DNA of 64,000 nucleotides from Maricaulis sp947259345. GTDB lineage: Bacteria; Pseudomonadota; Alphaproteobacteria; Caulobacterales; Maricaulaceae. The stretch is taken from contig OZ244254.1 in assembly GCA_965217205.1 (NCBI GenBank), forward strand, positions 682,001 to 746,000, read 5' to 3'. Position 1 is the stretch's first letter. The number at the start of each line of letters is the position of its first letter. Positions 60,748-64,000 of the stretch are shown in pieces. A model generated the notes under the pieces. That model ran no database searches. It saw nothing but the letters and a program-made list of their open reading frames with translations, and had not been told where the DNA came from. A program made the position numbers and the translations under genes.

Positions 60748-62129
60748 TCACAGCTATCCGCCGTGCGCCGGAAGGCGCGGACCCAGCTGCCCAAAGCCAG
60801 GATCTCGCCGCGCGCGTCGAAATAGAGGCGATAGCGGGCTCGCACGTTGCCGTCTGCATCCAGCCCCACCAGCCCCGTCTCGCCATCGCGATGCAGGCTC
60901 AGCGTCCGGCCGCGACTGTCGATACGGGGGGCGCCGTCTCGCTCATAAACGCACAGGCTTGGCAGGTCATCGGCTTGTGTATAGAGCCCGGCCAGGCGCG
61001 GCATGGACGCGACGTCACCGCTCATCGGGCCGCTTGGTGAGGTTGGGCTTGGGGGCGCTGACGGGATGAGTGTTTCCAGCAGGGCAGTTCGGTCAAAGCC
61101 CTCACCATTGGCCAGCAGCGCGATCGCCAGATTGTCATCTGGCAAGGCCAGCACATTGGCGCGATAGCCGGGCAGGCCACCGGAGTGGAACCAAGCGCGG
61201 TGTCCGGCGAACGTGCCGATCATCACGCCATAGCCATAACCGAAGCCGGTCGCCGTCTCCTCGGCGCGGACATGGTCCGTGACCAGGCGTTCGCTCAGGC
61301 CGGCGGGCCAGACGCGTTCGCCGTCAATGATCCCGTCCTGCATCAGCGCGGCCAGGAAGCGCCCCACATCGGCGGCGCTAGTATACATCATGCCGGAGGG
61401 CCATTCGGCCCGGTTTTCGGGATTTCGTTCGAGCGGTGTGCCCTGCCAGTGCGGTGCGGCCCAGCCGAGCGCTTGGGCCCGCGCGGTTTCGAATGTGCTG
61501 TGGTCCATCGAGAGAGGGGACAGGACAAGCCGCTCGAGCGCGACATCAAAGGGTTCGCTCGCCATGCGCTCCAGAACATAGCCTGCGATATTGTAGCCGA
61601 TATTGGAGTAGCTGAAGGCCGTGCCCGGCGGCAGGTAGAGTGTGTCCGGCTCGAGGGCGAGAATGGCGTCACGCAGCGCGGCGGCGTCGAGACGGCCAAA
61701 ATCATCCGTGCGGTCCACCAGCCCGCCGGTATGGGTCAGCAATTGGTGCAGGGTGATCGGATGCAGAAATCCGGGCAGGTCCGGTGCCAGGCTTCCGATA
61801 GGGGTGTCGAGCGAAACCCCGTCAATCTCTGCCTGGCGCAGCACCGCAGCGGCCACCACCATTTTGAGCGTCGATGCCGACCGGAATGGACTGGTCGGTG
61901 AAAGGGGCCGACCGGTTTCCGTGTCTGCCGTACCAAGCGTGATGATGTCTGACACGCGATCAGCTTCGACCAGCGCCACGGCGAGCCCGGGCGCGGCCGG
62001 GTCGCTCATCTGCCGCTCGGCTTCCGCAAGGAAGGCGGCAGAAATCGGTGCGGGGTCCGTCTCGGCGGTCTGGACTAGAAGGGTGAGGCTGGCGAGCGCT
62101 GGCGAGAGAAGGGTCAGTAACATCGACAT
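60744..62129 (-). CDS. Serine beta-lactamase-like hydrolase (class C/DD-peptidase fold)
   Basis: A 461-residue exported protein of the beta-lactamase/PBP4* (COG1680) family. It has an N-terminal signal sequence from ATG 62129 (or 62123), the nucleophile motif S-x-x-K in 'SASTLKMV', the Y-x-N in 'SYSNIGYN', and the H-S-G motif in 'WFHSGGLPGY'. A C-terminal extension of about 100 residues follows. Such proteins are esterases or peptidases more often than antibiotic-resistance enzymes. It is divergent from the alpha/beta hydrolase across the palindromic operator region. Confidence 0.9.
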   Translation of the reverse strand: MSMLLTLLSPALASLTLLVQTAETDPAPISAAFLAEAERQMSDPAAPGLAVALVEADRVSDIITLGTADTETGRPLSPTSPFRSASTLKMVVAAAVLRQAEIDGVSLDTPIGSLAPDLPGFLHPITLHQLLTHTGGLVDRTDDFGRLDAAALRDAILALEPDTLYLPPGTAFSYSNIGYNIAGYVLERMASEPFDVALERLVLSPLSMDHSTFETARAQALGWAAPHWQGTPLERNPENRAEWPSGMMYTSAADVGRFLAALMQDGIIDGERVWPAGLSERLVTDHVRAEETATGFGYGYGVMIGTFAGHRAWFHSGGLPGYRANVLALPDDNLAIALLANGEGFDRTALLETLIPSAPPSPTSPSGPMSGDVASMPRLAGLYTQADDLPSLCVYERDGAPRIDSRGRTLSLHRDGETGLVGLDADGNVRARYRLYFDARGEILALGSWVRAFRRTADSCD

Positions 62130-62236
62130 TCCACTTGACGCAGGGAGGCTGATACAGCCCGGGAGCGCCGGAGATTGCCCATCGACAGCTTCACGCTCCA
62201 ATCAAGTCTGTGCGAGTCTCGTTTAGAATGGCCAGC

Positions 62237-62304
62237 ATGACTTATTGTCATGTTGTCTTGACAATTCTGGATCGGAATATCAGGTAAGCATGACAATAAG
62301 TCAT
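62237..62304. promoter_or_regulatory. Paired palindromic operators around a -35-like element
   Basis: ATGACTTATTGTCAT (62237-62251) and ATGACAATAAGTCAT (62290-62304) are exact reverse complements. Each is itself a dyad ATGAC-N5-GTCAT, and their centres are 53 bp apart, about five helical turns. Between them lie TTGTC-TT-GACAA (62253-62264) and a -35-like TTGACA (62258-62263). This is the layout of a repressor that binds as cooperating dimers and loops DNA. The regulator is unknown. Confidence 0.7.
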
Positions 62305-62325
62305 GAAAAGCTGATGGAGAAACTC

Positions 62326-63249
62326 ATGAAAGCGCGCAGACCCGGACGAATGAGTATGGCCGGTTGGATCGGGATCATGGTGGCGATCGTGACCGCAACC
62401 ATGGTCGCCCGCAGCGAGGCCCAGGATCTGGCGACCCTGGAGATCGAACGAAACGGTTCGGGCGAGGGCCGGACCGTGGTGTTCATTCCAGGGCTCGCAA
62501 CCCCGGGCGACGTCTGGGACTCGACCGTCGCGGCGCTGGGCCCGGATATCGACGCCCATGTTGTGACCCTGGCCGGTTTCGGCGATGTGCCGGCCGTGCC
62601 GCGCGGCGAAGCCGGTGTCATCGGCAGTGCGGTCGCAGATCTGGATCGCTGGCTTGAGTCCGAAGGCCTCGACGACGTCGTCCTCGTTGGTCACTCCATG
62701 GGCGCGCAGATTGCCTTGCAGATCGCCGCGAGCGCGCCAGAACGCGTCAGCGACGTTGTCGTGGTCGACAGTGCGCCCTTCTTCGCCCGGCTCTTCAATC
62801 CGGCGATCACGCCGGGCCAGGCGGCAGCTTATGCGGCCGGCGTCTCAGCGCAGATGGCGGCCGCGCCGCGGGAACAATTCCTCGCCATGTCCCGACAGGG
62901 CCTTCCGGTCCAGTCGATCACTGAGGCCGGACAGGCGCAGGTCATGAGCTGGATGGAACAAGCCGATCAGGCCGTTGTCAGTGCCGCGATGGGCGAGGTC
63001 ATGGCAACGGACTACAGCCCGGTCCTGTCGGATGTCGCCGCGCCGGTCACCGTGCTCATTGCCTGGAGCGAGGGCTCGCCGATGAGCGCGGACCAGCTCG
63101 AATCCGTCTATGCAAGGCAATATGCCGGTTTGGCCTCGCTGGACCTGCTGCGGATCGATGGCTCGCGCCACTTCATCATGCTCGACCAGCCGGACAGGTT
63201 CCGATCCGCACTGGGTGCTGTGATTGTGCGCCAGAATGAGGAGAATTGA
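62326..63249 (+). CDS. Exported alpha/beta hydrolase
   Basis: A 307-residue protein with a signal-like N-terminus ('GWIGIMVAIVTATMVARSEA') and an alpha/beta hydrolase domain: 'VVFIPGLATPGDVWDSTVAA', nucleophile elbow 'LVGHSMGAQIAL', and the final His in 'GSRHFIMLDQPD'. The substrate is unknown. TGGAGA ends 5 nt before ATG 62326. An earlier in-frame ATG at 62290 lies inside the second operator, and its 'AGGTAAG' leader is weaker. The next gene starts 2 bp after the stop. Confidence 0.88.
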   Translation: MKARRPGRMSMAGWIGIMVAIVTATMVARSEAQDLATLEIERNGSGEGRTVVFIPGLATPGDVWDSTVAALGPDIDAHVVTLAGFGDVPAVPRGEAGVIGSAVADLDRWLESEGLDDVVLVGHSMGAQIALQIAASAPERVSDVVVVDSAPFFARLFNPAITPGQAAAYAAGVSAQMAAAPREQFLAMSRQGLPVQSITEAGQAQVMSWMEQADQAVVSAAMGEVMATDYSPVLSDVAAPVTVLIAWSEGSPMSADQLESVYARQYAGLASLDLLRIDGSRHFIMLDQPDRFRSALGAVIVRQNEEN

Positions 63250-63251
63250 TC

Positions 63252-63641
63252 ATGGCCGAGAACGTCAAGCGCTACATGATCCGCTTCACCGCCTCGATGG
63301 TGGCCTACATGCTGATCCTGATCAGCTCGGTCTCCTGGCTGGGGTCCAACGAGACCGGACCCCTGATGCGCGGCGCGGTGGCCCTGATGCCTGTCATACC
63401 CGGCCTGTTCGCCTTGTGGGCCGTGGTCGTGTTCTATCGCTCGATTGACGAATTCAAGCAGCGCCTGATCGCCGAGGCGATGATCATCGCAGCCTTGTTG
63501 ATGGGGTTCGGCAGCTTCGCCTACGGTTTCCTGGAAGGTGCTCTAGCACTACCCGCCTTCCCGACAATCTGGATATTCCCGACCTTGATCGGCTTTTGGG
63601 GCCTGGTCGGCTGCTTCCAGAAATATGTGGTGTACCGGTGA
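63252..63641 (+). CDS. Small four-helix membrane protein
   Basis: A 129-residue protein with four hydrophobic segments (about residues 12-32, 40-63, 75-95, 105-122) and a charged loop 'RSIDEFKQRLIAEA'. GAGGAGA lies 8 nt before ATG 63252. It is translationally linked to the XRE regulator gene after it, whose GTG overlaps its stop. Pairs of a small membrane protein with an XRE protein like this are common, but their function is not known. Confidence 0.8.
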   Translation: MAENVKRYMIRFTASMVAYMLILISSVSWLGSNETGPLMRGAVALMPVIPGLFALWAVVVFYRSIDEFKQRLIAEAMIIAALLMGFGSFAYGFLEGALALPAFPTIWIFPTLIGFWGLVGCFQKYVVYR

Positions 63642-63841
63642 GGAACCGGCTGCGCGTGCTGCGCGCCGAGCGCCGCTGGAGCCAGGCCGAGCTGGGTGAA
63701 CGGGTAAATGTGTCGCGCCAGGCCATCAATGCGGTTGAAACCGGCAAGCATGACCCGTCCCTGACCCTGGCCTTTGCCCTGGCCGGTGCGTTCGACCTGA
63801 CGATTGAAGACGTCTTCGACCCGAAAGGCGAGGCGGACTGA
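63638..63841 (+). CDS. Small XRE-family helix-turn-helix regulator
   Basis: A 67-residue protein that is nearly all Cro/C1-type helix-turn-helix ('RWSQAELGERVNVSRQAINA', then 'ETGKHDPSLTLAFALAGAFD'), of the YozG/YgzD type. It starts at GTG 63638, overlapping the membrane-protein stop (GTGA). It is a candidate regulator of its own operon or of nearby genes. Confidence 0.88.
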   Translation: MRNRLRVLRAERRWSQAELGERVNVSRQAINAVETGKHDPSLTLAFALAGAFDLTIEDVFDPKGEAD

Positions 63842-64000
63842 TCAGTCCGCCTTTTCGGCCTTCGCCGTGTCCTGCTCGTCGAGCTGGGCGCAAATGCGGG
63901 CGATTGCCAGGTCAGCCCGGTCAATCAGATCGACATGGTCGGCCAGGGATTGCGGGGTGAACCCTTCTTTGACCGTGTGAGCGATGAGGTCGATGAAGGG
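63842..64000 (-). CDS. C-terminal fragment of a gene cut by the window edge
   Basis: On the minus strand a frame enters from beyond 64000 and runs 52 codons to a TGA at 63842-63844. The visible end ('FTPQSLADHVDLIDRADLAI', then an acidic/basic tail) is helical, with no motif I can name. It ends head-on against the XRE gene. It is too short for identification. Confidence 0.55.
   Translation of the reverse strand, partial: PFIDLIAHTVKEGFTPQSLADHVDLIDRADLAIARICAQLDEQDTAKAEKAD

Overview
This window looks like a chromosome segment of a GC-rich alphaproteobacterium of the Caulobacterales/Maricaulales group (Hyphomonadaceae or Maricaulaceae, for example a Maricaulis-like stalked marine bacterium). 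The evidence is a gene transfer agent (GTA) tail-tip cluster, a PleC/DivJ-type histidine kinase next to an EAL protein, the degP-RR-HK-glnE order known from alphaproteobacteria, a glmU-ALDH-rpiA-gor-DAHP synthase run, class II DAHP synthase, and a glutamyl-tRNA synthetase of the kind found as a second copy in this class. The assignment is by gene content and protein resemblance only.

Layout. 1-5.4 kb: the last four genes of an RcGTA-like head-to-tail cluster (distal tail, hub, NlpC/P60 peptidase, megatron/TIM-barrel protein). 5.5-16.6 kb: a DnaJ-class co-chaperone, a PepSY/response regulator/kinase operon, an unknown 454-residue protein, a DUF938 methyltransferase with ccmE, a hydrolase-OsmC fusion, and a DegP protease with its own two-component system. 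16.6-21.8 kb: glnE, then an EF-hand/ECF-sigma/anti-sigma/metal-sensor operon. 21.8-27.4 kb (minus): an EAL protein, a response regulator and a PleC-like kinase, plus an unknown gene. 27.5-31.7 kb: dusA, a TauE-type permease, a membrane retropepsin, DUF1289 and a nucleoside transporter. 31.7-32.1 kb: a compound palindromic repeat with no gene. 32.1-35.5 kb: acetyltransferase, thioesterase, DUF3253, a four-cysteine uracil-DNA glycosylase-like protein and a Leu/Phe-type amino-acid dehydrogenase.

35.6-39.7 kb is less GC-rich and gene-poor: a secreted Ig-like protein, an AraC regulator starting at TTG, and an ORF remnant. It reads like acquired DNA. 39.7-43.5 kb is a complete ferric-iron ABC importer. 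A tRNA-Val(CAC) lies at 43.7 kb. 44-51.3 kb is a housekeeping block (gph, glmU, ALDH, rpiA, gor, DAHP synthase), closed by a strong bidirectional terminator shared with the HU gene. 52-55 kb (minus) holds two related membrane proteins flanking a quinone-type oxidoreductase. 55-60.7 kb: a Gfo/Idh oxidoreductase, nadE, a second copy of the palindromic repeat, three tandem related membrane proteins (the third frameshifted), and gltX. The right end has a serine beta-lactamase-like protein divergent from a secreted alpha/beta hydrolase, separated by a paired palindromic operator, then a small membrane protein with an XRE regulator, and a gene cut by the window edge.

The most interesting leads are: the missing ccmF/ccmH between ccmE and degP; 11-bp-phased direct repeats in front of two different two-component operons; the paired ATGAC-N5-GTCAT operators; the compound repeat in two copies with its modules in swapped order; and the tandem membrane-protein family with a single-base frameshift.
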